A DNA stretch of 64,000 nucleotides from BJHL01 sp040378885 (lineage in GTDB: Bacteria > Planctomycetota > Phycisphaerae > Phycisphaerales > UBA1924): NCBI GenBank assembly GCA_046316615.1, contig JBKDAN010000016.1, forward strand, positions 124,001 through 188,000, read 5' to 3'. This document shows positions 35,785-43,249 of this stretch, piece after piece (position 1 is the stretch's first letter; each line of letters opens with the position of its first letter). Under the pieces are notes generated by a model that saw only the letters and a list, made by a program, of their open reading frames with translations, was not told the DNA's origin and did not search any database. The position numbers were made by a program, and so were the translations under genes.

Positions 35785-37965
35785 TTACGGGCAGCCGGCG
35801 CCGGCGAGCACGTTGAAGAAGTCGATCACGTCCTGATCTTCGGGGTAGACGTTGTTGTTGTTGAAGTCGATGTCGCTGCAGACATTGCCAGCGCTGCACG
35901 GGCCCCCCGACAAGACCGTGAAGAAGTCGATGACGTCTTGGTCTTCGGGATAGACGTTGTTGTTGTTGAAGTCGATCGTGTCGCAAGGCAGGACGCCCGA
36001 GGCAACATTGATGGCGTTGACGTAGAACCCGCCATTGCTCAAGCTGCGCAGTCGCAGCACGCTCAGCCCGGCCGGCAGATTGACCGTGACGTCACCAAAG
36101 TTCTGAAACGTCTGATTCTGCGCGCCACCAGTCGTCGTGAAGAGGACGTTGCCGAACGACTGGCGGCTGATCAGCAGTTCCACGCCAGCCGCTGCGTCCC
36201 AACTGCTCGCGTTGATGCTCACACGCACCGGGCCCGCGGCATCCTTGCGAATGAGATACTCGTAGTACTGACCGGTGTTGAGCTGCTGCGGATTGGGCAG
36301 CGGGCTGGCGGTCCAGGTTGATTCACGCTGCACGTGCTTGCGGGCATCGATGGTTGCAGGAACGAGCGTGCCTGCGTACAGAGCGGCACGAGGACGATCT
36401 CGCGCTTCATCCAGCGCGAGTTCTTTGGTGCTCGCAGGCTGGAAGATGTTCTCCGTCAGCACATATCCGTCCCACTGATCCTGATCAAACGTGCCAGCGC
36501 CGCTGCTGAACCATGTCATGGTTCCCATGCCCGCGCCGTGCCACGCATCGATGTAGTTGTTGATCAGCGTGCGCACGGCCTGCGAGCGATGAACCTGTCC
36601 CTTGACTTCGAGGTTGTTGAAGCCGCGTGTGTCGATGCCCGCTTCATACGCGATCACCGGCGCGAGACCGTGCCACACGCTGTAAGTCGTGTAGCGTTCC
36701 CATTGCAGACTGGTGCGCCAGCGATCAATACCTGCCTGCAGCCCGGTGACAAACTCATCAAACTCCATCGCAGGGTTGAGCGAGTCGTTGGTCCAGTTCT
36801 CAAAGTACGGCGCGACGGCGATGGCATGGAAGAAGTTCGCCGGCGGCCCGTAATTGGTCTGAATGTAGTTGAGCATGTTCAGATACTGCGAGTCATTCGC
36901 GTTCTGCCCCGCCAGAATCGGCCGCAGCCGCGTGAACATGCTGCCCGCAGGAAACTCTTCCTTGAAGATATTGCTGACTTCGATGCTGCGACGCGCGTAG
37001 CGACGCCAACGCCAGTGCGCCGGGTTGGTGCTGCCGTCGTAGTCGAGGTTGCTGTCAGGAATGTTGTTGACTTCCGCCGTCGCTGCATCGTTGTTTTCGC
37101 GGCCCGTCGTGGTGTTGGTGGCCCACACTTCGTTCGACCACTCAACGTACACAGCGAGGTTCGGATTGAGGTTGTCGCGGATCAGTCGCGCAAGCTCTCG
37201 CACGTATGTGTTGTTGGCTCGGCCCGGAATGTTGATGTACAGGTCGGAGTTCAGTTCATTGCAGAGTGCGATGCACGCTTCGTAGGGAATGCCCGTGCCG
37301 CCGCGCCAGCGCACGCTGTCCATGCGTGTGCGGTTAGCCCACGACGAGATCGTCGCGCCGCTGCTCATGGTCTCGTTGGCGTCCATCCAGCGAATCACGC
37401 CGCCGCCGTGATCCATGTGCGAGCGATACCAGCTCGTGAACGGATTCGTGCGAGGGGTGTTGGGGCTCCACACGCGAATGTTGCGAGCCCCGCCCTGCGT
37501 GTTGTAAAGCGAGATCGAGAAGTTCAGCGTCACGTTCGGATAGAACAGGTCCGCCGTCACAATGCCGGTGACCGGATCGCGCGAGAGATTCGACACCGTC
37601 GCGCCGGCTTGGTGCAGGTCAAATGTCGGGATCGTGGCGCACTCCATCTCCAAGCGGTACACGCCACCCGCGCCATAGTTGGCGGGCAGCGTCGCCATCC
37701 ACACGCCAAAGTCCGCCGTGGGCCAGCCGTTGGCGTCGAGCGGAGCGAGACAGTCGGTGGTGTTGGTGGGGCTGCCGAAACACCGGCTCTGCTTGATCAT
37801 GTCCGTCACCGGCAGCGACCGGCTCCAGTCGATGACGCGCGTGGCGTTGAGCCCGATATCTGGCTCCTGCAGCACGAAGCGAGAGGGCGGATTGACCTGC
37901 CCCAGAGCCATGCCCGCGCACAGAGCTACCCAGCCCCCGGCGCACAGTGAAACACGCTTGTTCAT
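35785..37965 (-). CDS. Secreted GH-A-clan-like protein with two dockerin-like modules, copy 2
   Basis: A 726-residue paralogue of the 33473 product with the same layout: signal peptide (MNKRVSLCAGGWVALCAGMA), a GH-A-like region with VYVEWSNEVWAT near residue 278 and VIAYEAGIDTRG near residue 438, a C-terminal beta-sandwich domain, then two dockerin-like modules (both with VYPEDQDVIDFF). The shared Asn-Glu and Tyr-Glu-x-Gly motifs between the copies support catalytic residues. AAGGGAAG precedes ATG 37965. An extended -10 element lies 50 bases upstream. The substrate is unknown. Confidence 0.75.
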   Translation of the reverse strand: MNKRVSLCAGGWVALCAGMALGQVNPPSRFVLQEPDIGLNATRVIDWSRSLPVTDMIKQSRCFGSPTNTTDCLAPLDANGWPTADFGVWMATLPANYGAGGVYRLEMECATIPTFDLHQAGATVSNLSRDPVTGIVTADLFYPNVTLNFSISLYNTQGGARNIRVWSPNTPRTNPFTSWYRSHMDHGGGVIRWMDANETMSSGATISSWANRTRMDSVRWRGGTGIPYEACIALCNELNSDLYINIPGRANNTYVRELARLIRDNLNPNLAVYVEWSNEVWATNTTTGRENNDAATAEVNNIPDSNLDYDGSTNPAHWRWRRYARRSIEVSNIFKEEFPAGSMFTRLRPILAGQNANDSQYLNMLNYIQTNYGPPANFFHAIAVAPYFENWTNDSLNPAMEFDEFVTGLQAGIDRWRTSLQWERYTTYSVWHGLAPVIAYEAGIDTRGFNNLEVKGQVHRSQAVRTLINNYIDAWHGAGMGTMTWFSSGAGTFDQDQWDGYVLTENIFQPASTKELALDEARDRPRAALYAGTLVPATIDARKHVQRESTWTASPLPNPQQLNTGQYYEYLIRKDAAGPVRVSINASSWDAAAGVELLISRQSFGNVLFTTTGGAQNQTFQNFGDVTVNLPAGLSVLRLRSLSNGGFYVNAINVASGVLPCDTIDFNNNNVYPEDQDVIDFFTVLSGGPCSAGNVCSDIDFNNNNVYPEDQDVIDFFNVLAGAGCP

Positions 37966-38014
37966 ATAACTTCCCTTCTCAGAACGCCCCAACACGAATT
38001 GGACCCGTTGGTAG

Positions 38015-38023
38015 ATTGTATCA
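38015..38023 (-). promoter_or_regulatory. Extended -10 promoter for the 35785 gene
   Basis: On the minus strand TGATACAAT (TGn plus TACAAT) lies about 50 bases before the start codon at 37965. It needs no good -35. Confidence 0.5.
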
Positions 38024-38071
38024 GAATGCCAACCGCCCGAGTAGGTGGGGGACTGATCTGTGGGTTTTGTC

Positions 38072-38099
38072 TTGACACAATCTTCGCAAACCGTATTGT
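38072..38099 (+). promoter_or_regulatory. Promoter of mgtC, probably leaderless
   Basis: TTGACA (38072-38077), 16 bases, TATTGT (38094-38099). The expected transcription start coincides with ATG 38106, and there is no Shine-Dalgarno sequence. Confidence 0.55.
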
Positions 38100-38105
38100 G
38101 TCTGT

Positions 38106-38675
38106 ATGGATCAAATAACGCTCGTAGAAACGTGCCTCCGCCTCGGTACCGCGTTGGGGCTCGGGGCTCTCATGGGGTTGGAGCGGGAGCGCAAAAATCG
38201 TCCTGCGGGGTTCCGCACGATGATCCTCATCAGCCTCGGTTCAGCAGGCTTCATGCTGGCGGGGCTCGAAGCGATTCGGCAGGGCGCCACGGGGCCGCTG
38301 ACGAGCGCGGACATCTCGCGCGTGCTGCAGGGTCTGATCGGCGGCATCGGCTTCCTGGGCGCGGGGGCCGTGATTCAGAACAAGAAAGCCGTCCGCGGAC
38401 TGACCACGGCGGCGGCGGTATGGGTCACAGCGTGCATCGGGGCCATGTGCGGGCTGGGGCTGTATGTACTCGCCGCGGTACTCGCGACCGGGGCTTTGTT
38501 TACGCTCGTCATTCTGGAACTTTTCGAGGACAAGTACTTCCCCGACCAGCGCGAGGAAGACCGCAAGCAGGCCGAGCAGGGGGAGGTCATTCGGATTGTG
38601 GTGGACCAGAACGGCAGGCCCGTCAGTTCGGTACGTACACCGGCATCGACTTCTGCCGAAGCCGAAACGAAGTGA
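38106..38675 (+). CDS. mgtC: MgtC/SapB-family membrane protein
   Basis: A 189-residue protein with about four transmembrane helices. The family signature is clear: LGLGALMGLERERKNRPAG, FRTMILISLGSAGFML, LIGGIGFLGAGAVIQNK and RGLTTAAAVWVTACIGAMCG. MgtC proteins act in adaptation to low magnesium or in membrane potential control; the exact role is not settled. A cytoplasmic tail of about 45 residues follows. The ATG seems to be at the transcription start. The 3' end overlaps the convergent lipoprotein gene by 53 bases. Confidence 0.9.
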   Translation: MDQITLVETCLRLGTALGLGALMGLERERKNRPAGFRTMILISLGSAGFMLAGLEAIRQGATGPLTSADISRVLQGLIGGIGFLGAGAVIQNKKAVRGLTTAAAVWVTACIGAMCGLGLYVLAAVLATGALFTLVILELFEDKYFPDQREEDRKQAEQGEVIRIVVDQNGRPVSSVRTPASTSAEAETK

Positions 38676-39150
38676 CGGTTTCCGCCGTGTTTTCAGCAGA
38701 TTTCTGGTGGGTCCACACCCCTTCGCCACGCGATGCTCGCTCGTCGAGCGCCAGGTGGGCGCGTGCGGCGATGGGGTCGTCGGCCCAGCGCGTGATAAAC
38801 ACGCCCGTGCGTGCGTACTGCTCGATGGCCTCACGGATGATGGGATCTTCCATGAGCTTGCCAGAACTCAGAGAATCGATGACATCGATGAGCGATGACG
38901 GATCGCTTGGTTGCAGTCGATGCGAGTAGATCTCCATTGCAAGCATGTGAGCTTGCCGGTAACCGCTGCGAGCAAAGTCCTCAGGCATGCCGCGTGGTGG
39001 GACGAAGGTTCTCTCGTCAGACGACGTTCCCACCGCCCAAGACCTGTAGCTGGGAGTGTCCCAGATCAGGACGCGTTTGGAGCTCGCGCAGCTGCTCAGT
39101 GTTCCCGCGATCACCGCACTCAACATGAAGATTGCACGGTCGTGTCGCAT
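38623..39150 (-). CDS. Putative lipoprotein of unknown function
   Basis: A 175-residue protein with an N-terminal signal ending in a lipobox-like TLSSC (residue about 21 is the Cys), so it should be lipid-anchored. The rest is helical and charged, with no recognised motif. Start ATG 39150 gives a compact signal peptide; ATG 39156 is an alternative and neither has a clear ribosome binding site. Its 3' end overlaps mgtC by 53 bases on the opposite strand; both frames look real, but the overlap is unusual and could mean that this gene ends earlier through an error. Confidence 0.55.
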   Translation of the reverse strand: MRHDRAIFMLSAVIAGTLSSCASSKRVLIWDTPSYRSWAVGTSSDERTFVPPRGMPEDFARSGYRQAHMLAMEIYSHRLQPSDPSSLIDVIDSLSSGKLMEDPIIREAIEQYARTGVFITRWADDPIAARAHLALDERASRGEGVWTHQKSAENTAETVTSFRLRQKSMPVYVPN

Positions 39151-39276
39151 GATCATGCGACGCAGTGTAATGCACGGCGGACCGCGGCCCGAGTCGTCTA
39201 AGTGTCCGTGGTTTCTCGCAAGGTCCGACAGGCTTGCAGACAAGCGTTATGGCTTCCAACCACCCAAGCTGGCGGC

Positions 39277-39282
39277 TATCAT
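39277..39282 (+). promoter_or_regulatory. -10 element of the thr leader transcript
   Basis: TATCAT six bases before ATG 39288. A weak -35 (TTCCAA, 39254-39259) is spaced 17 bases upstream. The leader peptide would then be leaderless, and no Shine-Dalgarno sequence is seen. Confidence 0.4.
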
Positions 39283-39287
39283 TCTGC

Positions 39288-39341
39288 ATGGCGACGACGA
39301 CGACTACGACGATAATCACTGCACGCGGCAGTCGCCGGTGA
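39288..39341 (+). CDS. Threonine-rich leader peptide of the thrS attenuator
   Basis: A 17-codon reading frame encoding MATTTTTTIITARGSRR: six consecutive Thr codons, two Ile and another Thr (seven Thr in 17 residues), then a TGA at 39339. The peptide is similar in kind to enterobacterial ThrL. It lies 50-60 bases before a terminator and some 490 bases before thrS. Ribosomes would stall here when charged tRNA-Thr is scarce. The short length, codon content and surrounding hairpins support it. Confidence 0.78.
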   Translation: MATTTTTTIITARGSRR

Positions 39342-39367
39342 CGCGTGCGGTTTCAGCATGAATCATG

Positions 39368-39395
39368 AACCCGGCGAAGAATCGCCGGGTTTTTT
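39368..39395 (+). terminator. Terminator hairpin of the thr attenuator
   Basis: AACCCGGCGA (39368-39377), four-base loop, TCGCCGGGTT (39382-39391), with a run of six T (39390-39395). It is not preceded by a long plus-strand gene, which fits a leader attenuator. Confidence 0.88.
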
Positions 39396-39448
39396 CTTGG
39401 AGTTGGTCAGTAGGCATCGGGGTGAGGCAGTAGGGAAAGGCGGCATCC

Positions 39449-39691
39449 GTGGCGGCGAAACCTGTATGTCTGGTGTGTAATGTCGAGATGGTGCGAGGCT
39501 TCATGACGGAGCTGGGGCACTACAGCACTATCAATCTGCCACGTTGGTCGCCCGGTGACCCTGAGCCTGGATTCTTCTCGGGCGAGGCGAAGGGAGCGCA
39601 GAGGCGCGAGGGCTATAAGGTCGTCGCGTATCGCTGCCCAACGTGCGAGGCGCTGAGGCTGTATGCTCCGTCCGCTGAAACGAACGACTGA
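39449..39691 (+). CDS. Small zinc-ribbon-like protein
   Basis: An 80-residue protein with CLVCNVEM near residue 7 and CPTCEALR near residue 63, a pair of CxxC knuckles that would bind zinc. It resembles the small planctomycete zinc-ribbon proteins of the DUF6487 type. It begins at GTG 39449 with AAAGG upstream, lies between the attenuator and thrS, and ends 83 bases before thrS, so it is likely to be co-regulated with it. Function unknown. Confidence 0.7.
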   Translation: MAAKPVCLVCNVEMVRGFMTELGHYSTINLPRWSPGDPEPGFFSGEAKGAQRREGYKVVAYRCPTCEALRLYAPSAETND

Positions 39692-39774
39692 CGTATCGGC
39701 CTTCTCAACAACGATTGACACCACCAACATCTGGCCACTCGGTAACTTACGCCATTTAGAATTCTGGATCTCCC

Positions 39775-41982
39775 ATGCCCACCATCACTCTTCCCGACGG
39801 CAAAACCAAGTCCTTTGACAAACCCGTGACCGGCCTGGAGGTCGCCGCCAGCATTGGCAGCGGTCTGGCGAAGGCCGCACTCGCAGTGAAGGTGGACGGC
39901 GAGCTGCGCGATCTGTCGCACGCGATTGATCGCGACGTGAACATCGCGATCGTGACCGCGCCCAAGGCCGGGCAGGCGGCGAGCTCCGACGCGCTGTATC
40001 TCATTCGCCACAGCGCGGCTCACGTGATGGCCGAGGCGATTCAGGATGTGGTGGGCAAGGACGTGCAACTCGCGTATGGCCCGCCGACTGACACCGGCTT
40101 CTTCTACGACATGTTCGTGCCTGCCGGCAAGAAGTTCAGCAGCGACGAGTTCGCGGCGATTGACAAGCGGATCGCCGAAATTCTGAAAGAGGATCGCCCG
40201 TTCACCCGGTACGAAGTCGCGAGCGGCGAAGGCCTGAAGAAACTGCAAACCGAGGGCAACAAGTACAAGGTGGACAACGCTGAGCGTGCGCTGGGCATGC
40301 CAAGCAGTGTGTACAAAGGCAAGAAGGCGGCGTTCAGCGAAGGGAATGCGCCGGCCGAAGCTCGTTCCGCTGCGCTGTCGTTTTACGCCACCGGCACTCC
40401 CGGCAAGAACTGGGAAGACTTGTGCCGCGGGCCGCACGTGCCCAGCACCGCGCGTATTGGCGCGGTGAAGGTGATGAGCCTCGCCAGCGCGTACTGGCAC
40501 GGTGATGAAACCAGCGATCGCCTCATTCGCGTGTACGGCACCGCGTTCGCGAGCCAGGCTGACCTTGACGCGTACATCAAGCAGCGTGAGGAAGCGGCGG
40601 AGCGCGATCACCGCAAGATCGGCAAGGCGCTGCACCTGTTCCACATTGACGAAGAAGTGGGTCAGGGGCTCATTCTGTGGACCCCGAATGGCTCGATCAT
40701 CCGAAAGGAACTGCAGCAGTTCATCGGCGGCGAGCTGCGCAAGCAGGGCTATACCGAAGTCTTCACGCCGCACATCGGCCGGCTGGAGTTGTACAAGACC
40801 AGCGGTCACTTCCCGTATTACAAAGACAGCCAGTTCAGCCCCATCATCGAGCGCGACGCGCTGGAGCAACTGTCGGCGGCGGGCTGCTCATGTTCGGAGA
40901 TGATCCACCGCGTGGAAGGCGTGAGCGAGCGCCTCGCGAAGGGCATCAACGAGCGCACAGGCAAGGAGACCATCGAGAAGTCGCGCATTCTGCCCGACAA
41001 TCAACTGCTCGAAGGCTTCATGCTCAAGCCCATGAACTGCCCGCACCACGCGAAGATCTTCGCGAGCTCGCCTCACTCCTATCGCACCATGCCCGTGCGT
41101 CTCGCGGAGTTCGGCACCGTCTATCGCTGGGAGCAAAGCGGTGAACTGAACGGCATGACCCGCGTGCGCGGCTTCACGCAGGACGACGCGCACCTGTTCT
41201 GCACTGAAGAGCAGGTGCCGGGCGAGATTCAAGGCTGCCTTGAACTCGTGAAGATCATCTTCGGCACCCTCGGCATGAAGGACTACCGCGTGCGCGTGGG
41301 CCTGCGCGATCCGGACAGCAATAAGTACACCGGCACCAAGGAGAACTGGGACAAAGCCGAAACGGCGTGTCGCGACGCCGCCAAGAGCCTGGGCGTGCCC
41401 TTTAGCGAAGAGCCGGGCGAAGCGGCGTTCTACGGTCCCAAGATCGATTTTGTCGTGAAGGATGTCATCGGTCGCGAGTGGCAGCTTGGCACTGTGCAGG
41501 TCGATTACAACATGGCGATTCGCTTCGACCTGTCGTACATCGGTCCCGACAACAGCAAGAAGCGGCCCGTGGTCATTCACCGCGCGCCCTTCGGCAGCAT
41601 GGAGCGTTTCTGCGGCGTGCTCATCGAGCACTTCGCCGGCGCGTTCCCGCTGTGGCTGTCTCCTGAGCAGGTGCGCGTGCTGCCCATCAGCGAGAAGACC
41701 AACGACTACGCCAACAAGGTCTATGAGGCACTCAAGGCCGCCGGCCTGCGAGCGGAAGTCGACACGAGCAACGACCGCGTGCAAGGCAAGATCAAGGCGG
41801 CGGCAGAGCTGCGCATTCCGTATCTCGCGATCGTCGGCCCGCGCGACGCGGAGAACGGCACCATCAGCCTGCGTGCTCGCGGCGAGGAGAAGGACCTGGG
41901 CGCGATCAAGCTCGAAACGTTCGTTGCGGCGGTGCAGCGTGAGTACGAGACTCGCTCGGCGACACTGGGCGTCAAGCCGTAA
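39775..41982 (+). CDS. thrS: Threonyl-tRNA synthetase
   Basis: A 735-residue class II synthetase that charges tRNA-Thr. A TGS domain is at the N-terminus (ITLPDGKTKSFDKPVTGLEV), then the editing domain with HSAAHVMAEA. The catalytic core follows (LILWTPNGSIIRKELQQFIG, MLKPMNCPHHAKIFAS, EFGTVYRWEQSGELNGMTR, FYGPKIDFVV) and then the anticodon-binding domain (EQVRVLPISEKTNDYANKVY). It is longer than the usual 640 residues; part of the excess is an insertion of about 50 residues between the SGHFPYYKDSQF and KPMNCPHH motifs, containing CSCSEMIHRVEG. Expression is probably under the Thr attenuator. Confidence 0.96.
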   Translation: MPTITLPDGKTKSFDKPVTGLEVAASIGSGLAKAALAVKVDGELRDLSHAIDRDVNIAIVTAPKAGQAASSDALYLIRHSAAHVMAEAIQDVVGKDVQLAYGPPTDTGFFYDMFVPAGKKFSSDEFAAIDKRIAEILKEDRPFTRYEVASGEGLKKLQTEGNKYKVDNAERALGMPSSVYKGKKAAFSEGNAPAEARSAALSFYATGTPGKNWEDLCRGPHVPSTARIGAVKVMSLASAYWHGDETSDRLIRVYGTAFASQADLDAYIKQREEAAERDHRKIGKALHLFHIDEEVGQGLILWTPNGSIIRKELQQFIGGELRKQGYTEVFTPHIGRLELYKTSGHFPYYKDSQFSPIIERDALEQLSAAGCSCSEMIHRVEGVSERLAKGINERTGKETIEKSRILPDNQLLEGFMLKPMNCPHHAKIFASSPHSYRTMPVRLAEFGTVYRWEQSGELNGMTRVRGFTQDDAHLFCTEEQVPGEIQGCLELVKIIFGTLGMKDYRVRVGLRDPDSNKYTGTKENWDKAETACRDAAKSLGVPFSEEPGEAAFYGPKIDFVVKDVIGREWQLGTVQVDYNMAIRFDLSYIGPDNSKKRPVVIHRAPFGSMERFCGVLIEHFAGAFPLWLSPEQVRVLPISEKTNDYANKVYEALKAAGLRAEVDTSNDRVQGKIKAAAELRIPYLAIVGPRDAENGTISLRARGEEKDLGAIKLETFVAAVQREYETRSATLGVKP

Positions 41983-42007
41983 TCATCGCTCGACATGAGA
42001 ATCACAA

Positions 42008-42034
42008 ACGCACCGACAACCGTCGGTGCGTTTT
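42008..42034. terminator. Terminator after thrS
   Basis: ACGCACCGAC (42008-42017), AACC loop, GTCGGTGCGT (42022-42031), then TTT. The hydrolase gene converging from the right could also use it. Confidence 0.85.
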
Positions 42035-42082
42035 CATTTGTGGCAGCCGTAACGGCGACGCCCCGGGGGCGAGCGAGCATGA

Positions 42083-42925
42083 TCACACTCGATTCAAGAA
42101 CTCATTCATCGCCACACCAAACTCATCCGGCTTCTCGATCATGGGCGCGTGTCCGCAGTTGTCCAACCACACGACCTTGCAGCCGTTGATTTTGGCAGCG
42201 AACTGATCGCACGCTTCGGGCGGCGTCACGATGTCTTGGCGGCCCCAGATGAGAAGAGTGGGGGCCTTGATGTGGCGAAGTTCTTCGCCAAGGTGGTTCT
42301 TGCGAGCGGTGCGGCTCAGACGCACCATGGCGCGGGCGTGATCGCGATCCATCAGTTCCTTGTACGCGCGATCGACGTCCTCGGGATTCATCTTGGAGCG
42401 GTCAAAGAACAGTTCGCCAATCTTGCGTTCCAGCCATTCCCGGCTGGGGCGAATCTGCACGTCGCTCACCATGCTCTTCTCAATCAAGCCGCTGGCACCG
42501 GCGAGGACCAGACCGCGCACCAGATCAGGTCGAGCAATCGCCATCTTCGCGGCAATATGGCCCCCGAAGCTGTTACCCACGAGCACGGCGGGTTGCTTGA
42601 GATACGTTGAGATCAGCCGGATGGTGAGCTCTGTGGCGCCGTGAATAGAGCAGTCATCGCCCGTCAGATCCAGCAAGGGCGTTTGGATGAGCACGCAGCG
42701 TGAGCGGTGCTTGATGCGGTGGACCACATCTTCCCAATGGTCATTCAGACCGACCAGACCATGCAGAAACACCACAGGCACGCCGGGGGCTGGCTGTCCC
42801 GCCTCAATGACTTCGCACTTCACCGGCACGCCCGCGAGACCGGAAACGGTCACGTTTTTGGGTGCGCCCAACTGAATGGAGGCGCTGGCGTGGGCAGCTT
42901 GCGGGTTGGCTGGCACTGACGTCAT
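42083..42925 (-). CDS. Alpha/beta hydrolase
   Basis: A 280-residue alpha/beta-fold hydrolase. The oxyanion segment VVFLHGLVGLNDHWEDV, nucleophile elbow VLVGNSFGGHIAA, acid Asp in LIWGRQDIVTPPEA and His in DNCGHAPMIEKP form the expected Ser-Asp-His triad. It resembles 2-hydroxymuconate-semialdehyde or haloperoxidase-like members, but the substrate cannot be assigned. GAGG at about six bases before ATG 42925 supports the start over upstream in-frame ATG codons. It is divergent from the cytochrome peroxidase gene. Confidence 0.88.
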   Translation of the reverse strand: MTSVPANPQAAHASASIQLGAPKNVTVSGLAGVPVKCEVIEAGQPAPGVPVVFLHGLVGLNDHWEDVVHRIKHRSRCVLIQTPLLDLTGDDCSIHGATELTIRLISTYLKQPAVLVGNSFGGHIAAKMAIARPDLVRGLVLAGASGLIEKSMVSDVQIRPSREWLERKIGELFFDRSKMNPEDVDRAYKELMDRDHARAMVRLSRTARKNHLGEELRHIKAPTLLIWGRQDIVTPPEACDQFAAKINGCKVVWLDNCGHAPMIEKPDEFGVAMNEFLNRV

Positions 42926-43249
42926 CATGGCCCTCGCACACATACCTGGCATGCCGCAGGCACGCGCAGGTTTGTGGATGATAACAAGCATATTCCCCCA
43001 CCTGACCGGAAGTGGACAGACCGGTACGGGCAACTCGACACCCATCTGCACCAGGGCGATAACTCGTCCAATCCGCAACTTCGCTGGTCAACCGGCATAC
43101 TCGGTGCATATTCAAGGTGCCATCACGTGTGCCCGGGAGTTTCGCGGGTTTTCGGTCCAATGCATCAAGTTGTCCTGCGCAGGGCAACCTTGTCGGTTCT
43201 ACACGCGAACAATCAGAGCACACAAGTCGGTTTATTCGGAGAGCAGCGC
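42926..43249. other. Divergent intergenic region
   Basis: About 320 bases between the hydrolase and cytochrome c peroxidase genes, with no convincing small gene. CATACT near 43096-43101 is only a weak -10. No hairpin or repeat stands out. Confidence 0.3.

Larger units (their letters stand above)
39288..39395 (+). promoter_or_regulatory. Ribosome-mediated transcription attenuator for the thrS operon
   Basis: Three alternative pairings are visible. GCACGCG (39321-39327) pairs with CGCGTGC (39342-39348) and hides TCGCCGG (39332-39338) in its loop. TCGCCGG can instead pair with CCGGCGA (39371-39377), the left arm of the terminator, giving an antiterminator. The terminator is AACCCGGCGA/TCGCCGGGTT. 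A ribosome stalled on the Thr codons would cover the first element, free TCGCCGG and allow readthrough; a ribosome reaching the stop codon would cover TCGCCGG and allow termination. Confidence 0.78.

Noticed and set aside
36334..37950. Plus-strand frame of about 538 codons opposite the GH-like gene
   Set aside because: Arg/His/Val-rich antisense translation of a clear secreted protein; no start site or domain.
39056..39361. 101-codon plus-strand frame over the thr leader
   Set aside because: It runs antisense to the lipoprotein gene and ignores the leader and hairpins; the 17-codon leader explains the region better.
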